Below are positions 17,358 to 25,898 of a stretch of DNA of 64,000 nucleotides, in pieces. The DNA lies in the NCBI RefSeq assembly GCF_900110575.1, contig NZ_FOEF01000019.1:1-64000 (forward strand), in the 5' to 3' direction. Source of the DNA: Amycolatopsis saalfeldensis. GTDB lineage: Bacteria > Actinomycetota > Actinomycetes > Mycobacteriales > Pseudonocardiaceae. Each line of letters opens with the position of its first letter. The stretch's first letter is position 1. A program made the position numbers and the translations under genes. The notes beneath the pieces were generated by a model, which did not search any database, was not told the origin of the DNA, and was given only the letters and a program-made list of their open reading frames with translations.

Positions 17358-19643
17358 TTACTCCTTGTCCGGCAACGGTTCCGGCTTGTCCTCGGCGGGC
17401 TCGGCCGCCAGCTCCGCGTCCGCCGCATCGCCTTCCAGCGAAGGCGCGCCGGCCGCCACCAGCGCCGGCTCCGGCTTCCGCTTCACGGAGGTGAGCAGCA
17501 GCTGGGCGACGTCGACGACCTCGACCCGCTCGCTCGCCAGCCCGTCGCTCTGGCGCGCGGTGACGCCGTCGGTGAGCATCACGCGGCAGAACGGGCAGCC
17601 GGTCGCGATCTTCGACGGTGCGGTGCCGAGCGCCTCGTCCACCCGCTCGACGTTGATCCGCTTGCCGATCTTCTCCTCCATCCACATCCGCGCGCCGCCG
17701 GCGCCGCAGCACATGGACCGGTCGCCGTGCCGCGGCATTTCGCGCAGCTTGGCCCCGGAAGCCCCGACGAGCTCACGCGGCGCGTCGTAGACCTTGTTGT
17801 GCCGGCCCAGGTAACACGGGTCGTGGTAGGTGACGTCCTCGGCGACGGGCGCCACCGGCGTCAGGTACTTCTCGCGCACCAGGCGGTTCAGCAGCTGCGT
17901 GTGGTGCACGACGTCGAACTGGCCGCCCAGCTCCGGGTATTCGTTGGCGAGGGTGTTGAAGCAGTGCGCACAGGTGACGACCACCTTGCGCGCCTTGCGT
18001 TCGCGGCCCTCGAACACCGAGTTCAGCACCTCGACGTTCTGCTGGGCGAGCATCTGGAACAGGAACTCGTTGCCCGCGCGGCGCGCCGGGTCACCGGTGC
18101 ACGACTCCTCCGAGCCGAGCACGGTGTACTTCACGCCCGCGATGTGCAGCAGCTCGGCCACGGCGCGGGTGGTCTTCTTCGCGCGGTCCTCGAACGCACC
18201 GGCGCAGCCGACCCAGAACAGGTACTCCGCGTCGCCGAGGTCACCCTCGAAGACCGGCACCTCGAAGTCGAGGTCTTCCGTCCACTGTAGACGGTCCTTG
18301 GCGTTCTGGCCCCACGGATTGCCCTTGTTCTCCAGGTTCTTGAACATGCCGTTGAGCTCAGTCGGGAACGACGACTCGATCATCACCTGGTAGCGGCGCA
18401 TGTCGACGATGTGGTCGACGTGCTCGATGTCCACCGGGCACTGCTCCACGCAGGCGCCGCAGCTGGTGCAGGACCAGAGCATGTCCGGGTCGATGATGCC
18501 GTTTTCCTCGGCGCCGCCGATCAGCGGACGTTCGGACTCGGCGAGCGCGAGCACGTCGATGCCGGCGTGCGGGTTGTCGCCGGTCAAGCCGATCTCGTCG
18601 CCCGCCATGTCACGCTTGCCGCCTGCGAGCAGGTACGGCGCCTTGGCGTACGCGTGGTCGCGCAGCTGGGTGATCAGCAGCTTCGGCGAAAGCGGCTTGC
18701 CGGTGTTCCACGCGGGGCACTGCGACTGGCAACGGCCGCATTCGGTGCACGTCGAGAAGTCGAGCCAGCCCTTCCAGCTGAAGTCCTCGACCCGGCCGAC
18801 GCCGAAGGTGTCCTCGTCCGGGTCGGCCTCCTCGAGGTCGAGCACCTTGCCGCCGGACATCATCGGCTTGACCGCGCCGAGCGCGACCCCGCCGTCGGCC
18901 TCGCGCTTGAAGTAGATGTTGAAAAACGCGCTGAACCGGTGCCACGCGACGCCCATGGTCATCGTCCGGGCGACCACGATCAGCCACACGGTGGCGCTCA
19001 TCAGCTTGACGAACGCGAAGACCGAGACCAAGGCGGCGCTCGAGGGCAGCAGCTCGCTCAACGGGTTCGACACGAACGCGGCCCAGGTCGGCACCTCGTG
19101 GACGTGCATCGCGGCCTTGCCCGCGCGCACGCCGATGATCCCGATGCCCTCGATGATCACCACGGCTTCGACGAAGTAGGCCCACTTGAAGTTCGAGCCC
19201 GCGAAGCGCGACTGCCGGTCGGCGCGGCGGGGGTGGTTCAGCTGCCGGATGACCGCCAGCGCGACGCCGCCGACGACGGTGCCGACGCCGAGCAGCTCCA
19301 TCAGCAGGCTCCACAGCGACCAGTCCTCGAGCACCGGCCAGCCCCAGGTCGGGACGAACACCTCGCCGTAGGCCTCGAACAGCGCGAGCGACCCGATCAG
19401 GAAGCCCCACATCACCATCCAGTGCCACGGGGCGACCTGGCGGAACTTGGCCATCCGGGTGTGGGCGGCGAACTCCTTGACCATGGTCATCAGCCGCGGC
19501 GTGAACGGCCCGTTGCGGGTCGGGTCGGGCTGGCCGAGGCGGATCACGCGCACGAACCGGGCCACGGTCGCGATGAACATTCCCCAGGCGACGATGCCGA
19601 GGAGAACGGAGATCCCCCCGAGCGTCAGCTGTACAGCGCCCAT
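17358..19643 (-). CDS. Membrane-bound (Fe-S)-binding reductase, FadF/Rv0338c-like
   Basis: A 761-residue protein. The N-terminal 240 residues contain about five or six membrane helices of the nitrate-reductase gamma type. Then come two 4Fe-4S motifs, CTECGRCQSQCP (C299, C302, C305, C309) and CTSCGACVEQCP (C392, C395, C398, C402). Two cysteine-rich CCG modules of the heterodisulfide-reductase type follow, with VGCAGAFEDR (~478) and a TCAHCFNT segment, then DPCYLGRHNK (~609) and MCCGAGG (~644). The layout and length match mycobacterial Rv0338c. Such proteins are believed to pass electrons, for example from fatty-acyl oxidation, into the quinone pool. The C-terminal ~35 residues are Ala/Glu-rich. 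The ATG has AAAGG 10 nt upstream, and the gene ends at a strong terminator. Confidence 0.92.
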   Translation of the reverse strand: MGAVQLTLGGISVLLGIVAWGMFIATVARFVRVIRLGQPDPTRNGPFTPRLMTMVKEFAAHTRMAKFRQVAPWHWMVMWGFLIGSLALFEAYGEVFVPTWGWPVLEDWSLWSLLMELLGVGTVVGGVALAVIRQLNHPRRADRQSRFAGSNFKWAYFVEAVVIIEGIGIIGVRAGKAAMHVHEVPTWAAFVSNPLSELLPSSAALVSVFAFVKLMSATVWLIVVARTMTMGVAWHRFSAFFNIYFKREADGGVALGAVKPMMSGGKVLDLEEADPDEDTFGVGRVEDFSWKGWLDFSTCTECGRCQSQCPAWNTGKPLSPKLLITQLRDHAYAKAPYLLAGGKRDMAGDEIGLTGDNPHAGIDVLALAESERPLIGGAEENGIIDPDMLWSCTSCGACVEQCPVDIEHVDHIVDMRRYQVMIESSFPTELNGMFKNLENKGNPWGQNAKDRLQWTEDLDFEVPVFEGDLGDAEYLFWVGCAGAFEDRAKKTTRAVAELLHIAGVKYTVLGSEESCTGDPARRAGNEFLFQMLAQQNVEVLNSVFEGRERKARKVVVTCAHCFNTLANEYPELGGQFDVVHHTQLLNRLVREKYLTPVAPVAEDVTYHDPCYLGRHNKVYDAPRELVGASGAKLREMPRHGDRSMCCGAGGARMWMEEKIGKRINVERVDEALGTAPSKIATGCPFCRVMLTDGVTARQSDGLASERVEVVDVAQLLLTSVKRKPEPALVAAGAPSLEGDAADAELAAEPAEDKPEPLPDKE

Positions 19644-19746
19644 CGTCGGGTGCCTTTCGTCCGGTGTGGTGGTGCCGGTGCCGAAGCCCCGGTTGTCGAG
19701 CAGGGTAACGCTTCTTACTGATGGGTAACCGGTTGGAGAGCCCTAA

Positions 19747-19786
19747 GTCCCACCGATGTGGTGCACGCCTCGCTAGCTAGTGGGAC
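19747..19786. other. Hairpin-forming sequence ahead of the SMR gene
   Basis: GTCCCAC (19747-19753) and GTGGGAC (19780-19786) are exact complements 26 nt apart. They lie just upstream of the SMR -10 box, so the structure may be in DNA rather than in the transcript. I could not match it to a guanidine riboswitch. Confidence 0.35.
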
Positions 19787-19797
19787 GATGGTTCAGG

Positions 19798-19803
19798 TAG
19801 TTT
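19798..19803 (+). promoter_or_regulatory. -10 box of the SMR gene (leaderless)
   Basis: TAGTTT ends 7 nt before the ATG at 19811. No ribosome-binding site is present. Confidence 0.6.
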
Positions 19804-19810
19804 CGCAACC

Positions 19811-20137
19811 ATGGGTGCTTACTTGTACCTCGCTTTGGCCATCGCCGCAGAAGTGACCGCGACCGTGTCGCTGAAGCTCTCCGACGGTTTCTCCCGCCTC
19901 GGGCCGTCGATCTTCGTGGTGATCGGTTACGGCGTGGCGTTTTTCGCGCTCGCGCGGGTGCTGAAGCTGGGGTTGCCGATCGGGGTGGCGTACGCGGTCT
20001 GGGCCGCGGCGGGCGTGGCGCTGGTCGCGATCGTCGGGGTGCTGTTCCTCAAGGAGCCGTTCAACCTCGCGATGGCCGCCGGGCTGGTGCTGGTGATCGG
20101 CGGCGTGGTGCTGATCGAGGTGGGGAGCAGCCAGTGA
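19811..20137 (+). CDS. Small multidrug resistance (SMR) efflux protein
   Basis: A 108-residue four-helix membrane protein of the EmrE/Mmr type. The essential glutamate is at residue 14 (AIAAEVTATVSLKLSDGF). Helix 3 carries PIGVAYAVWAAAGVA with the conserved Tyr and Trp, and helix 4 is GLVLVIGGVVLIEVGS. SMR dimers exchange protons for quaternary ammonium or other cations; the Trp in AYAVWAA favours the drug-exporter (Qac) rather than the guanidine branch. The last 4 bp overlap the start of a TetR regulator (GTGA), so the two genes form one unit and the regulator probably responds to a pump substrate. Confidence 0.93.
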   Translation: MGAYLYLALAIAAEVTATVSLKLSDGFSRLGPSIFVVIGYGVAFFALARVLKLGLPIGVAYAVWAAAGVALVAIVGVLFLKEPFNLAMAAGLVLVIGGVVLIEVGSSQ

Positions 20138-20694
20138 AGATCCAGGTCGACGGGCGCAAGGCGCGCGGGGACAAGCGGCGCGCGGAGATCATCGCGGCCA
20201 CGCTGCGGGTGATCGAGCGCGACGGCGTCGCCGGGGTCACCCACCGCACCGTCGCGACGGAGGCGGGCGTGCCCACGACGTCGACGACCTATCACTTCTC
20301 CTCACTCGACGACCTGCTCGTGGCCACGCTCATCTCGTGCGCGCGGGACATGGCGACCGAGGTGTACTGGATGATCGACCGCGCGCGCTCGCGCGGCAGC
20401 CGCGGCGCCGAGGAGGTGGCCGGGCTGCTCGCGGAGGCGCTGGGCCCGCGGCGCGGCCGCACGATGGCGGAGTACGAGCTGTACCTGCTGGCCGCCCGCA
20501 AACCCGAGCTGCGCCCGGCCGCGCGCCGCTGGCTCGACGTGCTGACGTCGATGGTCCGGCACGACGACGAGGTCGCGTTCCGCGTGTTCCTGGCGGGGAT
20601 CGACGGGCTGCTGATCCAGGGCCTGATCGACGACGAGCCGCCGTCGGCCGACGAGCTGCGGCCGGTGGTGGACTACCTGCTCAAGCCGCACTGA
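20134..20694 (+). CDS. TetR-family transcriptional regulator
   Basis: A 186-residue regulator with an N-terminal three-helix DNA-binding domain: RRAEIIAATLRVIERDGVAG, then VTHRTVATEAGVPTTSTTYHF. The C-terminal ligand domain covers about residues 70-186. It is translationally coupled to the SMR pump by a GTGA overlap at 20134-20137, which suggests it represses that pump. Its own operator was not identified with confidence. It is convergent with the IclR gene, whose stop lies 7 nt away. Confidence 0.9.
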   Translation: MKIQVDGRKARGDKRRAEIIAATLRVIERDGVAGVTHRTVATEAGVPTTSTTYHFSSLDDLLVATLISCARDMATEVYWMIDRARSRGSRGAEEVAGLLAEALGPRRGRTMAEYELYLLAARKPELRPAARRWLDVLTSMVRHDDEVAFRVFLAGIDGLLIQGLIDDEPPSADELRPVVDYLLKPH

Positions 20695-20701
20695 ACAGCA
20701 C

Positions 20702-21514
20702 TTATGAGGGTTTTGCCGCCAGCAGCCGGGAAAAGCGGGCGGCGCCGGCGCGAGCCGCGCGCTCCAGGTGCCAGCGGCGGGAAGCGAACTGCTCCGCGGG
20801 GACGGAGAAGGCGACCGCGCCCGTGACGTTCTGGGCCGCGTCCAGCACCGGCGCCGAGAGGCAAGCCAGCTCCGGCAGGAACTCCTCGATCTCCAGCGCC
20901 ATCCCGGAATGCGCGACGGCCTGCAGCTCCGTCTCGAGGTCGGGCGAGCGGACCGTGGTGTGCGCGGTGAGGCGCGGCATGCCCGCGCTCGTCAGGTAAT
21001 CGCGGCGCTGCTTCGCCGGCAGGGACGCCAGCATGACTTTGCCGAACGCGGTGGCGTGCGCGGCTTCGTGGAAGCCGAAGTCCAACGGTTGCGCGCGCGG
21101 GAACTCCGGCGAGTCCGCGACCGCGGCGACGACCACCTCGGTGTCGCGGAACACCGTGTAATACGCCGCCGCGCCCGCGCGCAGGTGGAGCTTGTGCAGG
21201 CCGTCGCGCAGCTCGCGGCCGACGTCCAGCTCGTCGAGCAGGCTCTCGTGCAGCCCGCCGATCTTGTAGCCGAGGCCGAAGCCCCGGCCGTGGCCGAGCC
21301 GGATCAAATAGCCTTCGTGGACCAGGGTGTTCAGCAGGTGGTACGTGGTCGACAGCTTGTAGCCCGCGCGCCGGGCGACGGCCTTGGCGGCGATGCCGTC
21401 GCCCGCGCCGGCCACGATCTCCAGCACCCGCAGGGCCCGCTGCGCCGAACCGATCAAGCCGCTGGGCTCCTCGGCATTCCGGTCGTCCGGACTCGGCTGG
21501 GCGGGGACTGACAC
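20702..21514 (-). CDS. IclR-family transcriptional regulator
   Basis: A 270-residue regulator. The winged-helix domain spans about residues 20-80: GSAQRALRVLEIVAG, GIAAKAVARRAGYKLSTTYH, LLNTLVHEGYLIR. The C-terminal GAF-like IclR domain follows, including ATAFGKVMLASLPAK and the ending AVAFSVPAEQFASRR. GTG 21514 is chosen because GGAGG lies 7 nt upstream; the frame is open for another 20 codons. It lies 76 nt after the DUF59 gene on the same strand. It is therefore a candidate regulator of the alcohol dehydrogenase, amidohydrolase and DUF59 genes. Confidence 0.9.
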   Translation of the reverse strand: MSVPAQPSPDDRNAEEPSGLIGSAQRALRVLEIVAGAGDGIAAKAVARRAGYKLSTTYHLLNTLVHEGYLIRLGHGRGFGLGYKIGGLHESLLDELDVGRELRDGLHKLHLRAGAAAYYTVFRDTEVVVAAVADSPEFPRAQPLDFGFHEAAHATAFGKVMLASLPAKQRRDYLTSAGMPRLTAHTTVRSPDLETELQAVAHSGMALEIEEFLPELACLSAPVLDAAQNVTGAVAFSVPAEQFASRRWHLERAARAGAARFSRLLAAKPS

Positions 21515-21590
21515 GGCGTGACCTCCGCGAGTGGCGTTCGGCGGTGAACGAGTGAGGCATGCAACGTCCACCATACTTGCTCCGAACGGC

Positions 21591-22253
21591 TCAAGCGGAG
21601 TATCTGGTCTGCAACAATCCCCTGCAGAGCCCGGCGTTGCCGTCGATGCTGATCCGGACCGCCCGCGCGAACCGCAGCCGCAACGCCGCTTCGCCCGCCG
21701 GGATCACCACTCCCTTCTCGTCCACGAGCAGTGGCGCGTCCGGGCCGCAGTCGATGTCGAGGTCGCGCCGCCTTCGCAGCAGGCTGGACCGAACGGGTGA
21801 CTCCGGCACGTCGCCGAGGGTGAGCCCGGCGATCTCCGCCGGGGTCCGCCCGTCCTGCACCAGTTTTGTGCCCAGCCGGTCGAGGCCGGCCAGGTAGGCC
21901 TTGCGCCGGAAGATCAGCCGCAGCTCGTCCAGCTCCCCGATCGCCTCCGTCGGGAACGTGCCCTCGAAGCCCGCCTGGCCCGCGACCCCGGCGTTGATCT
22001 CTTCCGACGCGAAGTGGTCGTCCAGCCGGATGTCGACCGAGGTGACGCCCTCGACCGCGGTGACGGCGTCGTGCGCGTCGGCCACCATCAGGTAGGCGAA
22101 GTTCGGCGCGCAGAAGTACGTCGGCAGCCGCAAACGCACCTCCGCGTGCCCTTCGACCAGCGTCGCCGAGTGCACAAAACCCAGCTCTGTCACGGGTTCG
22201 TCCAGTTCGGGGTCGCGCACCGTGTCGAGCGCGGCCCACAACCGCGGGTTCAC
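21591..22253 (-). CDS. DUF59 (MIP18/SufT-type) iron-sulfur assembly-like protein
   Basis: A 220-residue protein with an N-terminal DUF59 domain (VRDPELDEPVTELGFVHSA) and a cysteine in LPTYFCAPNFAYL (C48). The C-terminal half is less characteristic. DUF59 proteins assist Fe-S or metal insertion. Versions of this length occur, as I recall, in actinobacterial propane/acetone monooxygenase (prm/mim) operons next to an amidohydrolase and an alcohol dehydrogenase, exactly the neighbours seen here. The GTG start overlaps the stop of the amidohydrolase gene by 4 bp, so the two are translationally coupled. No monooxygenase subunit is in the window. Confidence 0.8.
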   Translation of the reverse strand: MNPRLWAALDTVRDPELDEPVTELGFVHSATLVEGHAEVRLRLPTYFCAPNFAYLMVADAHDAVTAVEGVTSVDIRLDDHFASEEINAGVAGQAGFEGTFPTEAIGELDELRLIFRRKAYLAGLDRLGTKLVQDGRTPAEIAGLTLGDVPESPVRSSLLRRRRDLDIDCGPDAPLLVDEKGVVIPAGEAALRLRFARAVRISIDGNAGLCRGLLQTRYSA

Positions 22254-23290
22254 GCCGGCACCTTGGGCGCGGACCCGACGGCGTCACCGCTGTCGGCGGA
22301 CGCCTCGCTGACGCCGAGGCCTTCGGGCACTTCGAGGTCGTACAGCTTCGCCACGTTCAGGCCGAGGATCTTCTTCTTGATGTCGGTGGTCAGCACGCCG
22401 TACTCGCTCTGCATGTCCTCCGGGATTTGGAAGTCCACAAAGGCCTCGATCAGCCACTTGGGCGTCCAGATCGCGTAGTCGCTGGCGAAGGTGATCCGGT
22501 TTTCGTCCGTCCAGTACAACAGTTCGCCGATGATCTGCGCGAAGTACCGCGGCCGCGTGTGGATGAACGGCAGCGCGACGGCGAGGCCGCCGTATACGTT
22601 CGGCTCCTGTGTCGCGATCCAGCAGTAGTCCTCCAGCCGCGGCAGGCCGACGTGCTCGACGATGAACCGCAGGTCCGGGAACGCGCTGGCCACGTCGTCG
22701 ATGTCGGCCACGTCGAAGGCGTCGCGGTTGAGCGGGTAGATCGTCGGTCCTTTGTGGACGTGAATATTGCGGATGCCGAGTTCCTGGCACTTCTCCAGGT
22801 ACCGGTACGACCACGGGTCGGACAGCTTCCAGCCCTTCGAATCGCCCTTCCACTCGGCCGTGTAGAGCTTGACGCCCTTGAGGTTCCAGCGTTCGGCGAG
22901 TGCTTCCAGCTTCTCGAGGCCGGCTTCGCCGTCACGCGGGTCCCACGCGCCGTTGACGGTGAACTTGTCCGGGTGCTTCTCGGCGAGCACGCCGTCCTGC
23001 TCGGTGGTGTTGAAGCCGTTGACGTAGAAGTCGGTGAGGTAGGTCGGCTGGAACACCGCGTGGTCCACGTAGCCGACCTCGAACAGGTCGTGGAGGATCT
23101 TTTCCTCGCTCTGCTGCCAGAACTGCTCCAGCGTCCACTTCGCGTGGTCCGGCGAGAGGTTCTTGTGGTAGTCGTAGAAGCAGTTGATGAAGCCCTCGCC
23201 GTAGCGGTTGGCCTGGTTGGCCGGGCGCGCGTCCCAGAAGTGCACGTGCCCGTCGACGATGAAGTAGCGCTCGCCGTCCTTTTCGTACAT
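22250..23290 (-). CDS. Amidohydrolase family protein (monooxygenase-locus type)
   Basis: A 346-residue TIM-barrel metal-dependent hydrolase. The HxH metal site is in FIVDGHVHFWD (H15, H17). Later strand motifs are KGVKLYTAEW, IHVHKGPTI, FIVEHVGLPRL and the final ITFASDYAIW aspartate. The segment FYDYHKNLSPDHAKWTLEQF is typical of the branch found in mim/prm-type loci. Catalytic activity in those loci has not been assigned to my knowledge, and a maturation role is possible. The ATG 23290 has GGGAG 10 nt upstream. It lies 14 nt after the alcohol dehydrogenase and overlaps DUF59 by 4 bp, forming an operon. Confidence 0.85.
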   Translation of the reverse strand: MYEKDGERYFIVDGHVHFWDARPANQANRYGEGFINCFYDYHKNLSPDHAKWTLEQFWQQSEEKILHDLFEVGYVDHAVFQPTYLTDFYVNGFNTTEQDGVLAEKHPDKFTVNGAWDPRDGEAGLEKLEALAERWNLKGVKLYTAEWKGDSKGWKLSDPWSYRYLEKCQELGIRNIHVHKGPTIYPLNRDAFDVADIDDVASAFPDLRFIVEHVGLPRLEDYCWIATQEPNVYGGLAVALPFIHTRPRYFAQIIGELLYWTDENRITFASDYAIWTPKWLIEAFVDFQIPEDMQSEYGVLTTDIKKKILGLNVAKLYDLEVPEGLGVSEASADSGDAVGSAPKVPA

Positions 23291-23304
23291 GAGCTTCGAC
23301 TCCC

Positions 23305-24330
23305 TTACGGTACGAGGATTCCGCGGCCCTGCAGCCGGCCGTTGTCCAAGTCGTCCATGGCTTCGTTGACCGCGTCCAGCGGGTACGTCCTGGTGTGCAG
23401 GCGGACCTTGCCCTGCGCCGCGAGCGCCATCAGCTCGTCCAGGTCGTTGTAGGAGCCGACGAGGTTGCCGACGATGTTGATCTCGGTCGAGATGATGTCG
23501 ATCGTGGGCACGTCCACGTGGCCGCCGTAGCCGATCACGAAGTACGAGCCGGCGCGGCGCAGCATCTTGATGCCCTGGGCCTCCGTGCCCTTCTCGCCGA
23601 CGAAGTCGAGCACCACCTGCGCGCCCGCGCCGCCGGTCAGGTCGAGCACGGCGTCGACCTGGCCGCCGTCGGCGAGCACGGTGTGCGCGGCGCCGTAGGA
23701 CTTGGCGAGGTCGAGCGCGGCCTGGTTGGCGTCGACCACGATCACCTCGGCCGGCACCATCGCGGCGAGGCACTGGATGCCGATGTGGCCGAGCCCGCCG
23801 GCGCCGATCACCGCGACCTTCGTGCCGGCGTACAGCAGCGGCACGGCCTTGCGGACGGCGTGGTAGGCGGTCAGCCCCGCGTCTGCCAGCGCGGCGACGT
23901 CCGCGGGCTGCAGCGAAGGATCGAGCTTGACCACCGAGCGCGCGTTGGTGAGCAGGTACTCGGCCATGCCGCCGTCGGTGTCGATGCCCGGGAACTGGGA
24001 GTTCTCACAGTGCACGTCGTCGCCGGCGCGGCAGGCGCGGCACAGCCCGCAGGTGGCCAGCGGGTGCAGGATCACCGGGTCGCCGGGCTCCACTGTGGAC
24101 ACTGCCGAGCCGACCGCCTCGACCCAGCCCGCGTTCTCGTGGCCGATCGTGTAAGGCAGCGTGACGCCGGACTTCTCGGCCCACTGCCCCTCGATGATGT
24201 GCAGATCGGTGCGGCACAACCCGGCGCCGCCGATCCGCACCACGACGTCGAGCGGCCCGGTCACCTCCGGCTTGGCGACGTCCTCCACCACCGGGCGTTT
24301 TTCGTACTCGTGGACCCGCACCGCTTTCAT
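23305..24330 (-). CDS. Zinc-dependent alcohol dehydrogenase
   Basis: A 341-residue medium-chain dehydrogenase. Catalytic zinc ligands are C39 (GLCRTDLHI) and the GHE motif around H64. The structural zinc loop has C94, C97, C100 and C108 (CGLCRACRAGDDVHC). The nucleotide-binding fold is VAVIGAGGLGHIG. It should oxidise short-chain alcohols with NAD(P)+. It is the first gene of the group alcohol dehydrogenase, amidohydrolase, DUF59 and IclR. In propane-oxidising actinomycetes this enzyme type oxidises 2-propanol or propanediol, and the same role is inferred here. The ATG at 24330 has GAGGAGCG as ribosome-binding site. Confidence 0.93.
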   Translation of the reverse strand: MKAVRVHEYEKRPVVEDVAKPEVTGPLDVVVRIGGAGLCRTDLHIIEGQWAEKSGVTLPYTIGHENAGWVEAVGSAVSTVEPGDPVILHPLATCGLCRACRAGDDVHCENSQFPGIDTDGGMAEYLLTNARSVVKLDPSLQPADVAALADAGLTAYHAVRKAVPLLYAGTKVAVIGAGGLGHIGIQCLAAMVPAEVIVVDANQAALDLAKSYGAAHTVLADGGQVDAVLDLTGGAGAQVVLDFVGEKGTEAQGIKMLRRAGSYFVIGYGGHVDVPTIDIISTEINIVGNLVGSYNDLDELMALAAQGKVRLHTRTYPLDAVNEAMDDLDNGRLQGRGILVP

Positions 24331-24391
24331 GACCCGCTCCTCGTCCTCGTCGACGTCCTTTGATCGTCGGACGGCGGGGAGGGCGGGTCAA

Positions 24392-24426
24392 CGGCCGGGA
24401 TTTCACCCAGCGGGAAATCCCGGCCG
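24392..24426 (-). terminator. Hairpin terminator after the PEBP gene
   Basis: Perfect 13-bp inverted repeat CGGCCGGGATTTC (24392-24404) with 24414-24426, loop of 9 nt, 6 nt past the PEBP stop codon. No U-run follows. Confidence 0.7.
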
Positions 24427-24432
24427 CCGGGG

Positions 24433-24972
24433 TCAGCCCTTGTTCTCGTAGACCGGGGTCAGGGTCGCGCGGCCGAGGGTGTGGCCGAGCAGGTTGAAGC
24501 CGAGGAACGCCGGGGTGGCGTCGCCGTCGATGTCGAGCGAGTCGACGTCGAGGGCGTGCACCACGAAGTAGTAACGGTGCGGGCCGTGCCCGGGAGGCGG
24601 GGCGGCGCCGAGGTACTGCTTGACGCCGCCGTCGCCCTTGAGCGTCACGGCGCCCTCGGGCAGGCCCGAGCCCTCCGCGTCGCCGGCGTTCGCCGCCAGC
24701 TCCGTCACCGAAGCCGGGATGTTGAACACCGCCCAGTGCCAGAACCCGCTGGCCGTGGGGGCGTCGGGGTCGTACACCGTCACCACGAAGCTTTTCGTCT
24801 CCGCGGGGAAGCCCTCCCAGGACAGCTGCGGCGACCGGTCTTCGCCCCCGGCCCCGAAGATGCCGGATCGCTGCGGGATCGCCAGCGTCTCGCCGTCGGC
24901 GATGTCGGTGCTGCGCAGCGTGAACGACGGCGCGGAAGGCAGGAAGTCGTAGGGGTTGGGTGACTGAGGCAT
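24433..24972 (-). CDS. YbhB/YbcL-type PEBP (Raf-kinase-inhibitor-like) protein
   Basis: A 179-residue phosphatidylethanolamine-binding fold. The conserved anion-binding pocket is shown by VTVYDPDAP (DPDAP, 68-72), GFWHWAVFNIP (H79) and GPHRYYFVVHAL. No signal peptide is visible, so it is probably cytoplasmic like mycobacterial relatives. Bacterial PEBPs bind small ligands or drugs but have no settled function. A strong ribosome-binding site, CAGGAGG, precedes the ATG by 5 nt. It is a single gene with its own terminator. Confidence 0.92.
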   Translation of the reverse strand: MPQSPNPYDFLPSAPSFTLRSTDIADGETLAIPQRSGIFGAGGEDRSPQLSWEGFPAETKSFVVTVYDPDAPTASGFWHWAVFNIPASVTELAANAGDAEGSGLPEGAVTLKGDGGVKQYLGAAPPPGHGPHRYYFVVHALDVDSLDIDGDATPAFLGFNLLGHTLGRATLTPVYENKG

Positions 24973-25098
24973 GAATCCTCCTGAGCACGGAAGTCCGAAC
25001 GACGCCAGGCTAGGCCCGCCGACCCCGGGCGTCTCCTCAGGGATGTATCGGGGGGTTTACCGGATGTCGAGCACCCCGGCCTGCTCATAAGGTCACCC

Positions 25099-25128
25099 GG
25101 GACGGATCGTTACTGAGGGGACGGATCG
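25099..25128 (+). repeat. 11-bp direct repeat ahead of the DUF4097 operon
   Basis: GGGACGGATCG occurs at 25099-25109 and again at 25118-25128, 19 bp apart, just before the ATG at 25131. It may bind a regulator; the second copy overlaps the ribosome-binding region. Confidence 0.5.
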
Positions 25129-25130
25129 AA

Positions 25131-25898
25131 ATGGCGCGCCCGCTGCTGGCACTAGGTGGGATAGTTCTGATCGGGGTCGGGGTGGCCATCGCGCTCGGCT
25201 GGGGGCTGGGCTCTTCGGTGGTGCGTGACGCGAAGGTGGCGCAGCCGATCCACAGCGTGAAGCTGGCCGCCGATTCCGGGGACGTCAAGATCCGCGTCGG
25301 CACCGGGGCCGTGACCGTGCACCAGAAGCTGCACTACAACTTCCGCTCGGCGCCGGACGACGCCTTCCGCGTGGAAGGCGACCAGCTGGTGCTCGGCAGC
25401 TGCGGCCGCAACTGCACCGCCGACTTCGACGTGGTCGTCCCCGCCGGCGTGCCGGTCACCGGCTCCACCAGCTCGGGCGGGGTGGACATCGTCGGCGTGG
25501 CCAGCGTGGACGTGTCCTCCAACTCCGGTGACGCGAATGTGGAGAACGTCGCCGGGCTGGTGAAGCTCACCCTCGACAGCGGGTCCATCGACCTGCGCGA
25601 CGTCGGCGTGGTCCAGGCGCACAGCGACTCCGGCCACGTCTCGGGCGACGGGTTGCGCGGGCCGGTCGACGTCTCGTCGGACAGCGGCAGCGTGAAGCTC
25701 AAGCTCGCGCAGCCCAGCGACGTCAAGGTGAAGGCGGAGTCCGGCAGCGTCGACGTGCGCGTGCCCGACGGCTCGTACCGCGTGATCGGCGACAGCGACA
25801 GCGGCAGCCGGTCGATCGACATCCCGCCGGGCTCGTCCGAGGTGAAGACGCTCGACCTGAACACCAGCAGCGGCTCCGTCTCGGTCAAGGCCGCATGA
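25131..25898 (+). CDS. DUF4097 beta-repeat protein with N-terminal membrane anchor
   Basis: A 255-residue protein. One N-terminal hydrophobic helix (LLALGGIVLIGVGVAIALGW) is followed by a right-handed beta-helix-like DUF4097 domain with repeating D/SSG turns: ADSGDVKI, SSGGVDIVG, SNSGDANVE, LDSGSIDLRD, SDSGHVSG, SDSGSVKLK and ESGSVDVRV. DUF4097 domains sit at the cell surface or next to regulators and have no known enzymatic activity. The stop overlaps the next gene by 4 bp. The three-gene operon ends with a secreted hydrolase, so an envelope role is likely. Confidence 0.85.
   Translation: MARPLLALGGIVLIGVGVAIALGWGLGSSVVRDAKVAQPIHSVKLAADSGDVKIRVGTGAVTVHQKLHYNFRSAPDDAFRVEGDQLVLGSCGRNCTADFDVVVPAGVPVTGSTSSGGVDIVGVASVDVSSNSGDANVENVAGLVKLTLDSGSIDLRDVGVVQAHSDSGHVSGDGLRGPVDVSSDSGSVKLKLAQPSDVKVKAESGSVDVRVPDGSYRVIGDSDSGSRSIDIPPGSSEVKTLDLNTSSGSVSVKAA

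Noticed and set aside
19680..19810. Guanidine riboswitch ahead of the SMR gene
   Set aside because: The conserved guanidine-I core was not found, and the SMR gene appears leaderless, leaving no room for an RNA leader.
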